Position numbers and translations under genes: made by a program. Below the pieces are notes generated by a model that saw only the letters and a list, made by a program, of their open reading frames with translations, made no database searches and was not told where the DNA came from. This document shows positions 35,660 to 48,099 of a stretch of 64,000 nucleotides of DNA, in pieces; the stretch's first letter is position 1; every line of letters begins with the position of its first letter. Source of the DNA: Phytohabitans flavus (lineage in GTDB: Bacteria; Actinomycetota; Actinomycetes; Mycobacteriales; Micromonosporaceae); assembly GCF_011764545.1 (NCBI RefSeq), contig NZ_AP022870.1:2340001-2404000 (forward strand). The letters are read 5' to 3'.

Positions 35660-38600
35660 CTAGGGCGCCGCCGCCGGCGGGGGCTCGGAGCGTTCGTCGG
35701 GGCGGACGAGCCACAGTCGGGCGCTGACGTGGTAGGCCCAGCCTTCTTCGCCGGCGGACCAGGCTGCCTGGGCCAGCGCCCGGGTGTTCGCCGCGCGCAC
35801 CTTCTCCAGTGTGGCCTCGGTGCCGGCGATTCCGATCAGCGGGCGTTCGGCGATGTACAGGCCGGTGATGAGGGATCGCCACTCGTGTACCAGCGGGGAG
35901 ACGATGCACCCTTCGGATCCCGTCTTGGTGGCGTTTTCGCCGACGCCTGTGTGTCCATCGTGGATCCGGATCCTCCCCTTGCCGTCCTTGTCGCGGCTGA
36001 CGTACGGGGTGGGCGCCGGCGCCGGCCAGCTGCCCGGCGGGTTGGCCATGCCGTCGAAGTAGTACCGGCCGACGTCGATGTGGTCGGGGTCGGGCAGTCT
36101 CTTCTCGGTGACGACGAAGGAGTAGTTGCGGAAGTTGTTTTCCGACACCCAGGAGTAGGTCGCGTACTCGGTGTTGCCACGCACCGACGACAGGCCGCCG
36201 CCCTCCTCCCGGCACGAGGTGTAGCTGGTCCAGGAGAGCGCGGTGTGCACCCGGCCGTCGAAGACGGTGAACATCACGCCCTCGTAGTAGTCGACGCCGG
36301 CCTTGTTGGCGGTGAACTCCGTCTCCAGCGGGGTGAACTCGCCCCCGACGCCGGCCGGGATCTGCCAGGCCGAGTGGTGGGCGTCGAGCCGGGGCGCGCC
36401 GTCCAGGGTGACGGTGTGGCTGTCGCGGTCGCAGCCGACGATCCGGTACGTCTTGGAGGCGCGGGCGGTGTCGCCGGGCAGGTAGATGGTGTCGAAGTTG
36501 ATGTTCACGGTGGCCAGCTCGTTGCCGGCGTCCAGCTTCACGATCCGCGCGTCCTGCTCGGCGGGGCTGGCGACGGCGGCGTGCTCGCCCCGCAGGCCGG
36601 GCCGATGTCCCAGCGGGTCGATCAGGACGAGCCGGGGCGTATCCGGATCTTCCAGGCGCACGGTGCGGTGCCCATCTTCGGGTCCGAATCCAGCGTCAGC
36701 GTCCGGGTCGCCACGTCGACACCGTTGATCTTGTACCACTTGGAGGCGCGTGACGTGGCGCCGGCCAGGTAGATCAGGTCGCGGTGGGGTGCGCTGGTCC
36801 CGTAGGTCCACACCCGGCTCAGGTCCACGGTGCCGTCGAGCACGACCTTCTTCGTCGTGGTCGAACCGGCCGGCGGCGGTACCGCCCGCGCCGCCTCGCC
36901 GGACGGGTCGAGCATGTCGGCGGTGACGTACCGGGAGTCGCCCGGCGCGCGGGGCACGTTCTCGCCCGGCACCCGTACTTCGGCCAGTGGCAGCCACGGG
37001 TCGGTGTAGTTCGCGTAGAACTCGGCCACGGCCTCCAGCTGGAAGACGTTCTCCAGGTCGTCGCTGTCGAACGCGAAGTGCGGGTCGACGACGTCGGCGA
37101 GGTCGGTGGCGCCGTGCGGATCGTCGGCGTACCGGCTGCGGCGCACCAACCGGCGGCGCAGCTGTGCCTTCTGCGCGTCGCCGACCGCGCGCCACTGGGC
37201 GTCGGTCAGCCCGGCGTGCGCGCGTCCCTCGGTCAGCGCCGACCACCGGAAGAGCTGGGCCTGGCAGCGCCGCAGCAGCTCGGCCGCGCCGATCCCGGCG
37301 AGCGTGGTGCGGACGAAGCGGTCCACTCCGGACACCCCGTACCGGCCCGGGTCGTGCCACACGTCGATGGCGCGGGCGGTCTCCTCGTCCACCACGCCGG
37401 TGGCGGCACCGAGGTATCGGCGGTGCGCCGGCCGGCGGCTGGCCACGCCGGAGCGCACCGCGCTCACCTCGTTGGCGTACGCGCCGAACTGGAGCTCGCG
37501 CACGGCCGCGGCGGTGGACGTGGCGAACTCGCCGGTCGCGTCCTGCACCGCGAAGCCGAGGTCGCGCAGGCGGGCCTGGAGGGCGGCGACCGGGTTGGCC
37601 GGCTGGATGTTGCCCGAGCGCGGGTATCCGCCGAAGCGGCGGCCGGTGTCGCTGTCGCCGGCGCGGAGCGCGAACCCGCCGTACGCGGCGAGCGCGGTCG
37701 GGCGCTGGGGCCACCCGCCGCGCACGGTGCCGTCCTGGTTGACGACGGCGGTCAGGAAGGCGGTGAACCGCTGCCCGAGCTCGGTGAGCATCGCGGCGCC
37801 CCACGGGCTGTCCAGCCGCTCCTCGATGGCGGCCCAGCGCAACGCCGCCGTGACCGGGTCGTCCAGATAGGACAGCCAGGCGGCCGCCGTACGCACCCGC
37901 GCGACGACCGCCGCCTGTACCCCGTTGCCGAGGACGACCGTGCCGTCGGCGCGGACCGTGTGGTCGATGCCGGCGGACAGCACGAACCGGCGGCCCCGGT
38001 TGGCCGCGTGCGACTCGAACCGGTCGGCGGGTACGGCCGGGCCGTAGTAGCGCTCCAGCGTCGCGCCGAACGCGTGCAGCGGCGTCCAGAAGCCGGCCAG
38101 GACCGTGCCGTCCATCATGCCGAAAAGGCGCTCCACCGGGCAGTGCGCGAGGATCGACTCGTCCAGCCAGCGCCGCGGCTGCGTGAGGTCGCCGGCCGGC
38201 TCGGTCCAGGGCTGCCCGGCGCGCTCCGCCGCCGCCTTCGCCGCGCGGCGCCGCTCCTCGTACCCGTACCACGCCTCGGCGAGCAGCCCCGGCCATCCGA
38301 ACGCGACCTCCGGGTCGATCACCGATCCGGTCGCGGTGGTCCCGTTCAGGCGGGCGTCGAGCAGCAGCAGGACGCGGTCGAGGTCCACACAGGACGGCTG
38401 TCCGGCCGCGTCCCGCTCCACCTCGACCTGGCCGGTGCGGTACAGGCCGTCGAGCGCGCGGCGGGACAGGTCGGCCGTGGTCAGCGGCGCGATGGCCGCA
38501 TCCGCCGAGATGGTGGCCAGCAGCCGACCCACCGGCCACCGGCTTGCGCCCGGCTCCCCGGCCAGCCGCAGCCGGGCGACCACGGCGGCCGGGTCGGGCC

Positions 38601-38754
38601 AGGAGCGCTCCACTTCGGACACCCAGCCGCGCCAGGTGGCGAAGCCGGTGGTGTACGACCGGAACTCGCCGGGTAGGGCGCGCGGCCCGTACAGCCACCG
38701 CTCGTCGGTGCGCTCGGCGAACCGCTCCAGCGCGGTCAGGACCGGGGCGGTCAC
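35660..38754 (-). CDS. Giant protein E: peptidoglycan-binding-like domain, tandem beta repeats, possible L,D-transpeptidase-like end; one apparent frameshift
   Basis: About 1031 residues when one base is added at the G run 36634-36637. Residues 1-370 match the N-terminal half of the gene at 51797 (FATWRGWVSEVERS, RYYGPAVPADRF, LDSPWGAAMLTELGQRF, YGGFALRAGDSDTGRRFGG). Residues about 387-421 are peptidoglycan-binding-like (LQARLRDLGFAVQDATGEFATSTAAAVRELQ). Two repeats follow at about 650-700 and 745-795 (DLIYLAGATSRASKWYKI; DTIYLPGDTARASKTYRI). Near residue 945 is IHDGHTGVGENATKTGSEGCIV, reminiscent of the His...SxGC site of YkuD-type enzymes, unproven. GTG 38754 is 2 bases after the upstream TAA. 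No signal peptide. Last gene of the giant operon. Confidence 0.75.
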
Positions 38755-38756
38755 AG

Positions 38757-41014
38757 TTACAGGCCCGGACGGGGGATCATGTTGCCGGGGAAGCGGCTGA
38801 CGACCACCATGAACGACATCGGCTGCGGTGCGCCGGACGCCGTCGTGACCCGCACGGAGTACAGGCGGGCACGCTCGTCGTAGAGCACGTCGAGCACGGA
38901 CGGCGGGAGGCTCGCGCTGGCGACCGCCGAGCCCCGGACGATGAAGTACCCCTCCTGGTTGAAGGCTGGCGAGGACAGGTCGTAGATGTGCGGGGCGTCC
39001 TTGCGCGGGCTGGCGGTGAGGTTGTACGCGAAGTTGGGCGCGGCGATCGCCTGGCCCCGCTCGTCGAACCGGCCGGCGGCGACCACATAGGACTCCCCGT
39101 CGGGACCCTGCGGTCCGGACGGCCCGGTGGGTCCGCCGGGACCGATCGGCCCCTGCGGGCCGGACGGGCCCGCCGGCCCGCGCCCGCCGACCGGGCCGGT
39201 CGAGCCCTGCACGCCCTGCGGGCCGGTCTGGCCGCCGGGGCCCTGCGGACCGGGTGGGCCGGACGGTCCCTCCGGCCCTTGCGGTCCGGGCAGGCCGAGC
39301 CCGGCGACCGGGCCGGGCCAGACCACGTCGTGGTAGAGGCCGCTGGCGCCACCGCCCCGGCCGAACGTGGCCCGGCGCCCCAGCCACAGGTGGGCGCGGC
39401 CGTCGGCGCCGCGGGCGTACTGCCAGGACCGGCTCACGTGCGCTCCGGCGGCGGTCACCTCCTCCCGGTGCAGCCCGTGCTCGCGCAGTTCGGTGAGGAG
39501 TTGGCCCAGGGTTCTGGCGGCTCCGACCCGTCCAGGCGGGGCATGAGACCGACCTCGAGTAGCGACGACATGTGAGCTCCATCGGAGGGATTGAGCGGGA
39601 ACCAGTGATCGGGGACCTGGGTGCGCAGGAAGTAGCGCAGCGGCAGGTCGGGGTCGGCGGCCGGGGTGGCGGTCTGCCCGGGTGCGGTCTCCTGCCGCAC
39701 CTGCTCGGCGAACGCCTCGGCCCGGTCCACCCGGGTACCGTCCGGGGCGTGTACCACGGACTCGACCGCCCAGAAACGGTTGGCGGTCTCGTCGCGCAGC
39801 AGCCACAGCTCCTCGACCGGCTTCGCCGTGTGGCCTTCGTCCACTGTGGGCAGTAGCGAGAACGTGCTGTCGCGTACGGCGGAGCCGAGGTGGCGGTGCT
39901 CGAACAGCGCGAAGCCGTCGCCCCGGTACGACTGGGACGCCGGCCGTACCAGGTGGCGCGTGTTGAAGGTGTCGGTCACCACCAGCGACGTGGCCCGGAA
40001 GAGGCTGCCCACGTCCATCGGCACCGGCACCAGGAAGAAGTCGTTGCTGTACACCGTGGCGAACTCGACGAGCATCAGCGCGGCGGTGTTGTCGGTGGTG
40101 GTGCCGATCGCGCCGAAGTCGACCGCGGCGTCCTCCATCTCCCACCAGCGCGGCACCGGCATGCCACGGTAGGACACCGGGGTCGGGATGCCCGCCGCCA
40201 CGAAGTCGCGCACCTCGCCGCCGGCGTCGCCCTGGCTGGCGCGGAGCGAGCCGGAGACGCGGTCGAACGACCACCAGTCCAGGCTGCCCGAGGCGTACTC
40301 TTCCGCGGCCAGCACGACCTCGCCGGTGGCGGTCGGTGCGGCGACGCTGAGCTGGTACTCCAACCGCTCCGGCCGCCACATGTCCGGTGTGGACACCGTC
40401 GCGCCGGTGAGGTTGTCGTACCAGTCGAGGAACCGCTCGGCGGCGGCGCGGACAGCTGCCGTCGCCCCGGCCGGCACGGGCGGGTTCGCCGGTAGCGTCG
40501 GTGACCCGCCGCCGCGCAGCCCTTGGTGGAACGCGGCATAGGCGGCAACCCCGTCGGGTACGGTGCGGGCCAGCAGCCGCTGGCCGGGCGCCACCTGCGC
40601 GGCGGCGACCAGGTAGGCGCCGGGCAGTGCGGCGCGGTAGCCGGCCGGCACGCCGGTCGTGGTGGACATGAGCCGCATCAGGTACGCGCCGGCGCGCACC
40701 GCGAAGCCCTTGTCCGCGGCGACCACCTCGGGCGGCTCGGCCTCGACGAGTGCCTCCAGGGGAGCGGTCCCCGCCTCGAACTCGTACCCGGCGGTGCCGT
40801 CCGGCCCGCCGGCCTTGAAGCGGGTCAGCCCGCTCGTGGCGCCGGCCAGCCGCGTCCACACTGGAGTGCCGGCGTCCTCGGCGTCGAACTCGCGCAGCTG
40901 CCACTGCCGGGCCAGCAGCCACAACGGGTCGGCCACCTCGGCCCGGATGCCCTCGTTCGGCTTTTCTTCCCTGGCCACCGGCTCCAGCCGGGACCAGGCG
41001 CGCGCGGTGGTCAT
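38757..41014 (-). CDS. Giant protein D: LARQWQ-type domain plus collagen-like tract; one apparent frameshift
   Basis: About 752 residues when one base is added at 39527-39529. The N-terminal 500 residues begin [46 protein letters not shown], a pattern I associate with uncharacterised large proteins. The second frame has no start of its own and continues [28 protein letters not shown], then 23 uninterrupted Gly-X-Y triplets (39091-39297, mostly GPQ, GPS, GPE), then a 110-residue C-terminal domain ending [14 protein letters not shown] 41014 overlaps the preceding stop (ATGA). No signal peptide. The collagen-like tract suggests a trimeric rod. If the frames are truly separate, D would be two genes. 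Confidence 0.72.
39091..39297 (-). other. Collagen-like Gly-X-Y tract inside giant protein D
   Basis: Twenty-three consecutive Gly-X-Y triplets (GLP GPQ GPE ... GPD GES) with high proline and no interruption. Such tracts form triple helices in bacterial and phage fibre proteins. The DNA is a degenerate GGnCCn repeat, prone to slippage and assembly trouble. Confidence 0.85.
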
Positions 41015-44000
41015 TGGATGCCCGCCTCCCGCCAGTGCAGCGCGTCCAGGGTGATGTACACGTACTTCACGACGTCGTCAGCCGTCTCGCCGTTCTCCGC
41101 GACACCGGTGATGGTGAGCTTCACGGTCACCGACTGGCGGTACGGCTCGGGTGGCTCCGGCGGCTTGTGCGGCGCGCCGGGCTCGGTCGGGTCCCAGACG
41201 ACCGGGGGCCTCGGGCTGCCGTCGACGCGGAGGTAGAGCCGGGCCGTTGTCGCGTTCATGAAGGCGACGGTGCCGCGCACGGCCCGGTGGTCGGACGTCA
41301 CGGTCATGCCGGACTCGGTGAACCGCCGCCCGGTGACGGTGAGCGGATCGGCCACGTACCCCCACTGCTCCTGGCGCAGCATTCCAGGGTTGACCGTGGG
41401 GTTGACGTGGAACCGTTGCAGCACGTGGATCGGCCGCGACGACTGGCCGCTGCCGGTCACGACCGTGAGGCGGTACTCGCCGGGCGGCGTGTCCGCATGG
41501 GCCCGAACGGTCAGGTTCGCTGAGGTGTCCGGGTTGTTACTCGATCCCGTATAGACATCGAGGTACCGGCTCGCGTCGGTGGTGTTCGGCGGCACCGCGT
41601 CGATCTGCCACCGCGTCTGCCGGTCGGTGCCGCGCAGCCGCAGGCCGGTCGCCACGATCCCGCTGACCTGCCGGCCCTGCCGGACCGCGGTCATGCTCGG
41701 GGCGCTGGACGGGTAGTTGAAGGCGACCGACTGCAAGACAGGTTCGCCGACGGTCTGCGGCACGCCGTACCCGGCCGGAGGCGTGGCGAGGCGTCCGGCG
41801 TCGACGGTACTGGCCTCGCCCGGCCCCCAGTTGGGGAGCGTGAGCGCGCCGGCGACGAGGTGCTCGAAGCTGCCCAGGCTGACCGGGTCCGCCGAGCGCA
41901 CCACGGCCAGGTCGAGCGTCTCCCGTACGGTGTTGACGAGCTCTTCGACCGTCCAGTTTCCGGTGGCCGGCCGGCCCGGGACAGCGAGCAGGATCGCCTG
42001 TGGCGCCTGGGTGCTCGGCGCGTCGAAGTGGTACGCGACCGCCGTGGTCTCCCGGCGCGACGGCACGACCTCGGACCACTGGTCGAGCACCAGCGCGGCG
42101 AGCGTCGCGCCCGCCGGCGGAGCGCCCAGCGCCACCACCGAGGCGGCGTTGGCGGCGACCGCCTGGTCCGGGCTCGCCGGGGGCAGCCCCACCCACCGCT
42201 GCGTGTTCCCCTGCGCGGACGCCGGGAACTGCCCGACCGCGAGGGCGAGCCCGGCCCCGGTGCCGAGCGCCTGGCCGTACAGCGCGAGGGTCTCGGCCTG
42301 CTCGACGGCGGGCCGGACGCGGGCCATGCGGGCGAACCAGGCGAGCGGGTCCTGCCCGGCCGCCCCGCCGCTGTCGGTACCGGAGAACGCGCGTGCCAGC
42401 GCGGCGGGATCCGCGACGGTGAACCGCGGTACCACCACGAAGTCCCGCCCGAAGATGGCCTTCACGCAGGCGACCTGCTCATCGGTGCCGGCGTTGGCGG
42501 GTGTGGCCGCGGCGTCGACCCGGCGGTTCAGCTCGGCGAGGATCTCGGTCGCCTGGCGGACCAGCGCGTCGGCGTCGGCGTTCACCGGCGGTAGCGCCCC
42601 GCCGATGCCGAAAGAGGCGGCTTCGACGAGCCTGCCGGCGAGAACGTCCACAGTGGGCGGTGTGGCCGTGAGTCCGGCGGTGACCGCGTTTCGCAGGTCC
42701 ACGAGATCCTGGTACGCCCGTGCGGCGCGGCCGGCGAGGTCCGTCAGTTCCACGCGATCGTTGTCCGATGTGGACACCGGTGCGTCGAGGTCGGAGGCGT
42801 GTGCCGGCCGGGCGGCGCGCAGCGTGGCGGAGACCGTTTCCAGCAGCTCCAGGACGTCGGCCAGGTACACCTCGCCCGCGGCCAGCGGTGTGGTCGGCGC
42901 GGGCAGCAGCCGCGCGGTCGCGTCCGGACCCACCTGCTGCGGGCGGCGCCCCGGCGCGAGCAGGTACCGGCCGAGCCGGCGGGCCAGGTCGGCCGGGCTC
43001 GCCGCGTCGGCGAGCAGGTCCAGCGGGCGCGGCTTCGGGTCCAGGTCGTCGAGCGTGAGCGGCTGTACCGGCGCCACCGCCCCGCTCGGGTCCCGCAGCT
43101 CGACGTCGGCGCGCAGCTTGTCCGGCGCGGGCAGCAGCGCGGCGAGCCACGCGGCGAGCGCCGGCTCGGCCCGCTCCCGGGGACCGGAACCCCATCCGCT
43201 GCCGGGCGCCGGCGCGGCGAGCGGCAGCAGCAGCCGGTGCGTGATCGCGGCGCCGGTACGCGGCGTGCGAACGAACTCCAGCTCCGGCGGGGCCCCTGGT
43301 CGAGCGTGCCGATCGCGAGCGCGGCGGCGGCCCGGTGGTGGTTGCCCTGGAGCGCGTGGTGCACACCCTCGGCCACGGCCGCGTCGCCGACCGCGTCCAG
43401 CGCCTCGGTCACCTGGCCGAGCAGTCCAGCCACTGTGCCGGCCGCCGGTAGCCCGTCGCTGCCCCAGGGGATCGCGCCGGCGTGGTACAGCTCCAGCAGG
43501 CGCACCCCGTCGACGACCTCGCCGGTCGGATCGGTGCCATCCGCCGCGCTGGGCGCGAGCCGGCGGAAGTCGGGCCGGTACCGCGCCAGGTCCGACTCCT
43601 CCAGCCCGCGCTCGAACCTGTAGCCCAGCAGGGCGGACAGGCTCTGGCCCTGGCGCATGCCCTCCAGGAGCTGGTCGGCGAGGCGTACCCGGGTCGAGGC
43701 CAGGTCGAGCGCGAAGGGTGTGGTGCCGGTATCGCTCGTCTCCCCGCCGTGGGCCAGGTGCCCGGCGCGCAGCACGGCGGCGGTCACCGCTTGCGGCACG
43801 CTCGGCGCGTGCAGGTAGCCGGCGTTGTTCGCCCGCGAAAGCAGCGGCGGCCGGGCGCCGGGGTCGACGACCGTTTCGGTGGCGCGTTCGAGGCCCTGCA
43901 CGAAGCCGTACCCGCCGACCGCGACACCCGCGGTGGCGGCGCGCCGGGCGGCCAACCGGCGGGTGGCGATCGAGGTCGCCCAGGCGTCCAGGCGGTGCGA

Positions 44001-45796
44001 GGCGAGGTCGAGCGTCTCCCGGGCGGCCCGGTCCACCGCCGCGCTCGGCCGCGCGGCCAGGTGGTCGACCGAGGAGATGAACTCCTGGTACGCCGATAGC
44101 GCCGGGCCGTCGGGGTCGCCGACGCCGCCGCGCGGGGCAGCGGTACAAGTGCCGGCGCCGGGCCGCTCGCGACAAGCCGGGCGGCGTGGCGCAGCAGCAG
44201 GTACAGCAGGGAGTCGGCGGGACGGCCGGTCCAGTCCAGCTCCGGGTCCTGGGGGAGCCGCTCGCGCAGCCGGGCCAGCAGGGCGGCGAGCCAGGCGGCC
44301 GGCGCGGCCGGGTCCAGGTCGGTGCCGACCGTCGGCGGCACGCCCGGCCAGGCGTCGGGCAGCTGGAACACGCCGGCCAGCGGCGCGAACACCTCGGGCC
44401 GCCAGATCTGGCCGACGAGCGTGCGCACGTTGGCCAGGTCGGCCGTGTACGCCGTGACCTTGTCCTCGACCTGCTCGTCGGTGAGGCCCATGAAGCCCTC
44501 GGCCGTGGGCAGCCACTCGCTGGAGAACTGGGCGCGCACCGCGTACCCGTCCGAGACCGGGCGGCGGCGCAGGATGTCCGGGATCTCGTCGTCGCGGCCG
44601 GTCGTGCGCATCCACTCGTGGCGCAGCCAGGTCAGCACGTTGTGGAGCGGGCCCTCGACCGGCCCGGCGTCGGGCTGGAACTGGGCCATCGCCACCGTGG
44701 GCACGACACCGTACGGCTGGGTGCCGACGCGCAGGGTGGGCAGTGGGCCACGGGCGCGTACCCAGTCGACGAAGTGCCGGCGTACCGCTTCGAGCGTCGC
44801 GTCGTTGGCGATCGGCACGAGCCGGCGCAGGAACCAGCCCCAGGTGGCCGGCCACAGCGCGGCGTTCATCGCCTGTGCGTCCAGTGCCTCGCGCAGCCCC
44901 GCGCCCTCGGCGGCGGCGAACACGGCGGGGTTGATCCCGAGCGCGCCGGCCAGCCGGGCCGCGTCCGAGCCGGGTGCCGGCGCCGCCAGCCCGCCGCGTT
45001 CGCGGGCCCGGCTCGCGGCGTGGTCGCGGTCCGCCGACGAGTACCCGGAGCCGGCCACGTCGGTGTTGTTGGTGGGCGTACCCTGCGCCAGCAGGCCCAG
45101 GCCGCCGGTGTAGTGGTGCGCCTCGAGGAGCGTGGCCAGCCGGGCGGCGCCCTGCGCACCGGTCTCGGCGGTGGCACCGACCACGATCAGCAGGCCGTAG
45201 CCGTCATCGTCCTCGACCGGGACGCGCATCGCCATGCCGACCTGGACCGCGGCCTCGAAGTCGACCATCCAGGCGATGCTCGGCGGGAACACCGGCCGGT
45301 CCGGGTCGGCGAGGTTCGGCGCGGGGTCGCGCGGGCCCGGCGCGATCGGCAGGTCGCGCGGGATGTCACGTCCAATGTGGACTACCGGGTCGCTGTCGCC
45401 GCGAAAGGCGTACAGGATCCACCGGTCGGGCAGGCAACGGGCCACGGTGGCCCGGTCCCACATCGCTGGGCGTTCGCCCGGGTTGGGTACCCCCGGGTCG
45501 CCGGTGCGGGCGATCCAGGCCGCGCGGGCCGCGCCGAACTGGTCGGCGAGCCGCCGCCAGGCCGCCGCGGCCGCCTCGCCGTCCGGGCCGTACCCGCCCT
45601 CGGCGGCGTACCGCTCCCGGGCCTGGACCTCGACCGGCGCGAGGCGGGGGTCGTGGGCGTCCTGGTGGATGGTGTCCGGGAAGATCCGGACCAGCAGCTC
45701 GGTGCCGCCGCTGCCGGTGGTGACGTAGCGGGTCTCCAGCCGCACCGGCAGCAGCGCCAGGGGCAGCGCGGCGGAGACGCCGGTCAGCTCGGTCAT
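41011..45796 (-). CDS. Giant protein C: about 1595 residues, unknown family, two apparent frameshifts
   Basis: ATG 45796 ([41 protein letters not shown]) overlaps the preceding stop. The frame breaks at the G run 44134-44137 and again at 43289-43296; one base added at each gives one continuous protein to the stop at 41011. Long helical stretches rich in Ala and Arg fill the middle ([42 protein letters not shown]). Near the C-terminus is an IPT/TIG-like beta domain ([44 protein letters not shown]). No signal peptide, no membrane segment, no nucleotide-binding motif. The function is unknown; size and position suggest a structural scaffold. Confidence 0.75.
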
Positions 45797-48099
45797 GAGT
45801 TCTCTCCGTTGGCCACGGGCTCCGTGGCGAGCAGCGTCGATGCGTGGACGATCACCCGGACCGGCGGGCGCAGGGTGCGTTCGGCGACCTCCGCCGCGCT
45901 GGCCGCGCCCTGGGTGGGCGGTCGCGGGTCGCTGGGCGGCGGCCCGAACCGGGTCTCGGTCGGCTGCTCCGAGAGGGCGAAGAACCAGCCCGGTCCGGTC
46001 GCGCCGCCGGCGGCGTCCGTGGTGGAGATCGGGAAGCCGAAGAACCGGATGTCCGGCTCCAGCGCGCCGCTGAAGATGGGGTACGCGACGTTGGCCGCAT
46101 TCCGCTCGTCGGCCAGGTGGTCCGGGTCGGCGGCCCGGATCATGTAGACGGCGGTACGCGGGAAGTGCCGCAGCAGCCCGCCGCGGATCAGCAGCACCAC
46201 CTGGGCCGTGGCGCTGGCGCCCCGGAACGCGCCGGCCAGCCCGTCCGCGCGGTCCCAGCTGGCCATCCCCTCGATGTCCGGCGAGGCGGCCGCGCCACCG
46301 CCCTGGCCGCGCCGGTCCCAGAACTGCTGGATCGGGGTGGCGGTGCCGTCCAGCGGGTACTGCCGCCAGCGCAGCTCGCTGGCGAGCTCCGCGTTCACGC
46401 CGGCGAGGAAGGCCGCGACGAAGTGCGGGTTGGTCTGGAGCGCCAGCACCGAGTCGGCTTCGATGTCGTCCGCGCCGGGCAGCAGGAACTGGGGCGCCAC
46501 GCGGGCCAGCTCCGGTGCCATCGCGGTCGGGATCGTGGGCGCGACGAGGACCGGCCGTACCGGTTCGCCATCCGTCGCGGCCGCGGCGGCGCGGGCGGCG
46601 CGGGTCTCCGGGACGATGGCCCCGAGCCGGCGCCGCAACCGGTCGTGGACGGCGGTCTGCGGCGAGAGCAGGGCGAGCAGCGCGTCGCGCTCGCCGCCGG
46701 TCGCGGCCGCCGCCGCCCGCACACCGTCCGATGTGGAGAGTGTCGTGGGCTGGACCTTGGCGGCGAACGGGCCGCGCGGCCGGGTGATGCGGCGGTACGC
46801 GTTGGACGACTCGGGGTCGGCCGCGGCGGCGCGCTGGAGCGGCGTGACGAACTGGGCCAGCGTCGAGGTCGCCAGTCCGGTGATGTGGCGGTCCAGCCGC
46901 GATGTCGCCATCCGCGCGCCGAAGCGGGCGCTGCCGACCAGCTCGTTGGCCGCGCTGACCTCGCCGGCCTGCTCCCACGCGGCGGCGGCGAGGTCCTCCT
47001 GGCGGTCCCGGACCACCGCCGCGCCCAGGGCGGCGACCGCCCGGTGCCGCGGATCGAGGTTGAGTTCGCCCAGCCAGCCCGGGTCGTTCGCGGGCACGGC
47101 GGTGGCGCCGGCCTGCTCGCCGCCGTACAGCGGCAGGCCCGTGGCGGCACCCACCATCGGGGCGAGCGCCTGGCGCGCCCACTGCGGCGCCGGGTCGACC
47201 TCGGTGCCGAACCCGCACAGCGCCCCGACCAGCGGTGGCATCGTGGCGCCGGCCGGCGTGGTCAGGCCGCTCTGGGACACGTCGAACGGGCGCTCGCCGA
47301 TGCCGGCCGGGGGCGTACGGAACCGCAGCGCCCGGACCAGGTCGACGAACCGGGCTCCGGCGCCGGTGGTGAACTCCCAGTGGTGGTACACGGGCAGCGT
47401 CACCTGGTGGTCGGCCGCCGTCCAGGCAGGGGCCAATGTGGAGCCGAGCGGGCGGCCGAGCCCGGCGTCCCGGCCGATCGCGAAGGTGGGTACGACACAG
47501 GCGTGGTACCGGACGTCCGCGTCGAGCCGCGTCGGGCAGACGAGCCGTGACACCGACCGCTCCGGGTACTTGGCGATCGCCTGGCCCAGGGTCTGGCCGG
47601 GATCGAGATCGCCGGCGTACTGCACGTGTGCCCAGGCCCAGGCGTTCGCGAGGTCGGGCAGCACCGCGGCCGCGTCGGTGGGCCCGCTGATGGTCAGCTC
47701 GGCGATGCCCAGGCGGGCGTTGACGCTCAGGCTGACGCCGCGCTGCTGGGGTACCACGATCAGGCACAGCCACGGCGCCAGCCGGTCGCCGTCCGGCGGT
47801 CGCGGCGTGAACAGCCACGGCAGCGTGGGCGAGTCGAAGTCGACGGTGGCGTACTGGCCGGTGTCGAAGCCGGTGGCGCCGGGGACGGGGTCGGTCCGGA
47901 TGACCTGGGCCCGGTCCAGCCCTATCACGTCGCCGGGGCCGAGGACCTGGACCGGCGGTACGGTCAGCGGCTGCCCGTTGAGGGTCCCGCCCACCGCGAG
48001 ATGGCCGCGACGCGGGTCCTCGTTCGGTGCCGGCTGGCGCAGCCGGCTCGCCAGGCCCTCGCGCAGCCAGGGCAGGAAGTGGTACGTCGAGCTTGTCAT
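45793..48099 (-). CDS. Giant protein B: 768 residues, unknown family, intact
   Basis: An uninterrupted 768-residue protein starting MTSSTYHFLPWLREGLASRLRQPAP. The N-terminal region is beta-rich (VQVLGPGDVIGLDRAQVIRTDPVPG, LAPWLCLIVVPQ). The middle (PQWARQALAPMVGAATGLPLYGG... AANELVGSARFGARM) and C-terminus (RHFPRTAVYMIRAADPDHLADE, PDIRFFGFPISTTDAAG, GWFFALSEQPTETRFG) resemble nothing I can name. ATG 48099 overlaps protein A's stop and its own stop overlaps protein C's start (ATGA both times). No signal peptide or membrane span. Being intact, it shows the operon is under coding selection. Confidence 0.8.
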   Translation of the reverse strand: MTSSTYHFLPWLREGLASRLRQPAPNEDPRRGHLAVGGTLNGQPLTVPPVQVLGPGDVIGLDRAQVIRTDPVPGATGFDTGQYATVDFDSPTLPWLFTPRPPDGDRLAPWLCLIVVPQQRGVSLSVNARLGIAELTISGPTDAAAVLPDLANAWAWAHVQYAGDLDPGQTLGQAIAKYPERSVSRLVCPTRLDADVRYHACVVPTFAIGRDAGLGRPLGSTLAPAWTAADHQVTLPVYHHWEFTTGAGARFVDLVRALRFRTPPAGIGERPFDVSQSGLTTPAGATMPPLVGALCGFGTEVDPAPQWARQALAPMVGAATGLPLYGGEQAGATAVPANDPGWLGELNLDPRHRAVAALGAAVVRDRQEDLAAAAWEQAGEVSAANELVGSARFGARMATSRLDRHITGLATSTLAQFVTPLQRAAAADPESSNAYRRITRPRGPFAAKVQPTTLSTSDGVRAAAAATGGERDALLALLSPQTAVHDRLRRRLGAIVPETRAARAAAAATDGEPVRPVLVAPTIPTAMAPELARVAPQFLLPGADDIEADSVLALQTNPHFVAAFLAGVNAELASELRWRQYPLDGTATPIQQFWDRRGQGGGAAASPDIEGMASWDRADGLAGAFRGASATAQVVLLIRGGLLRHFPRTAVYMIRAADPDHLADERNAANVAYPIFSGALEPDIRFFGFPISTTDAAGGATGPGWFFALSEQPTETRFGPPPSDPRPPTQGAASAAEVAERTLRPPVRVIVHASTLLATEPVANGENS

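Noticed and set aside
38757..39582. Collagen-like protein as a separate gene
   Set aside because: No start codon with ribosome site precedes the second frame, and one base at 39527-39529 joins it to the upstream gene.
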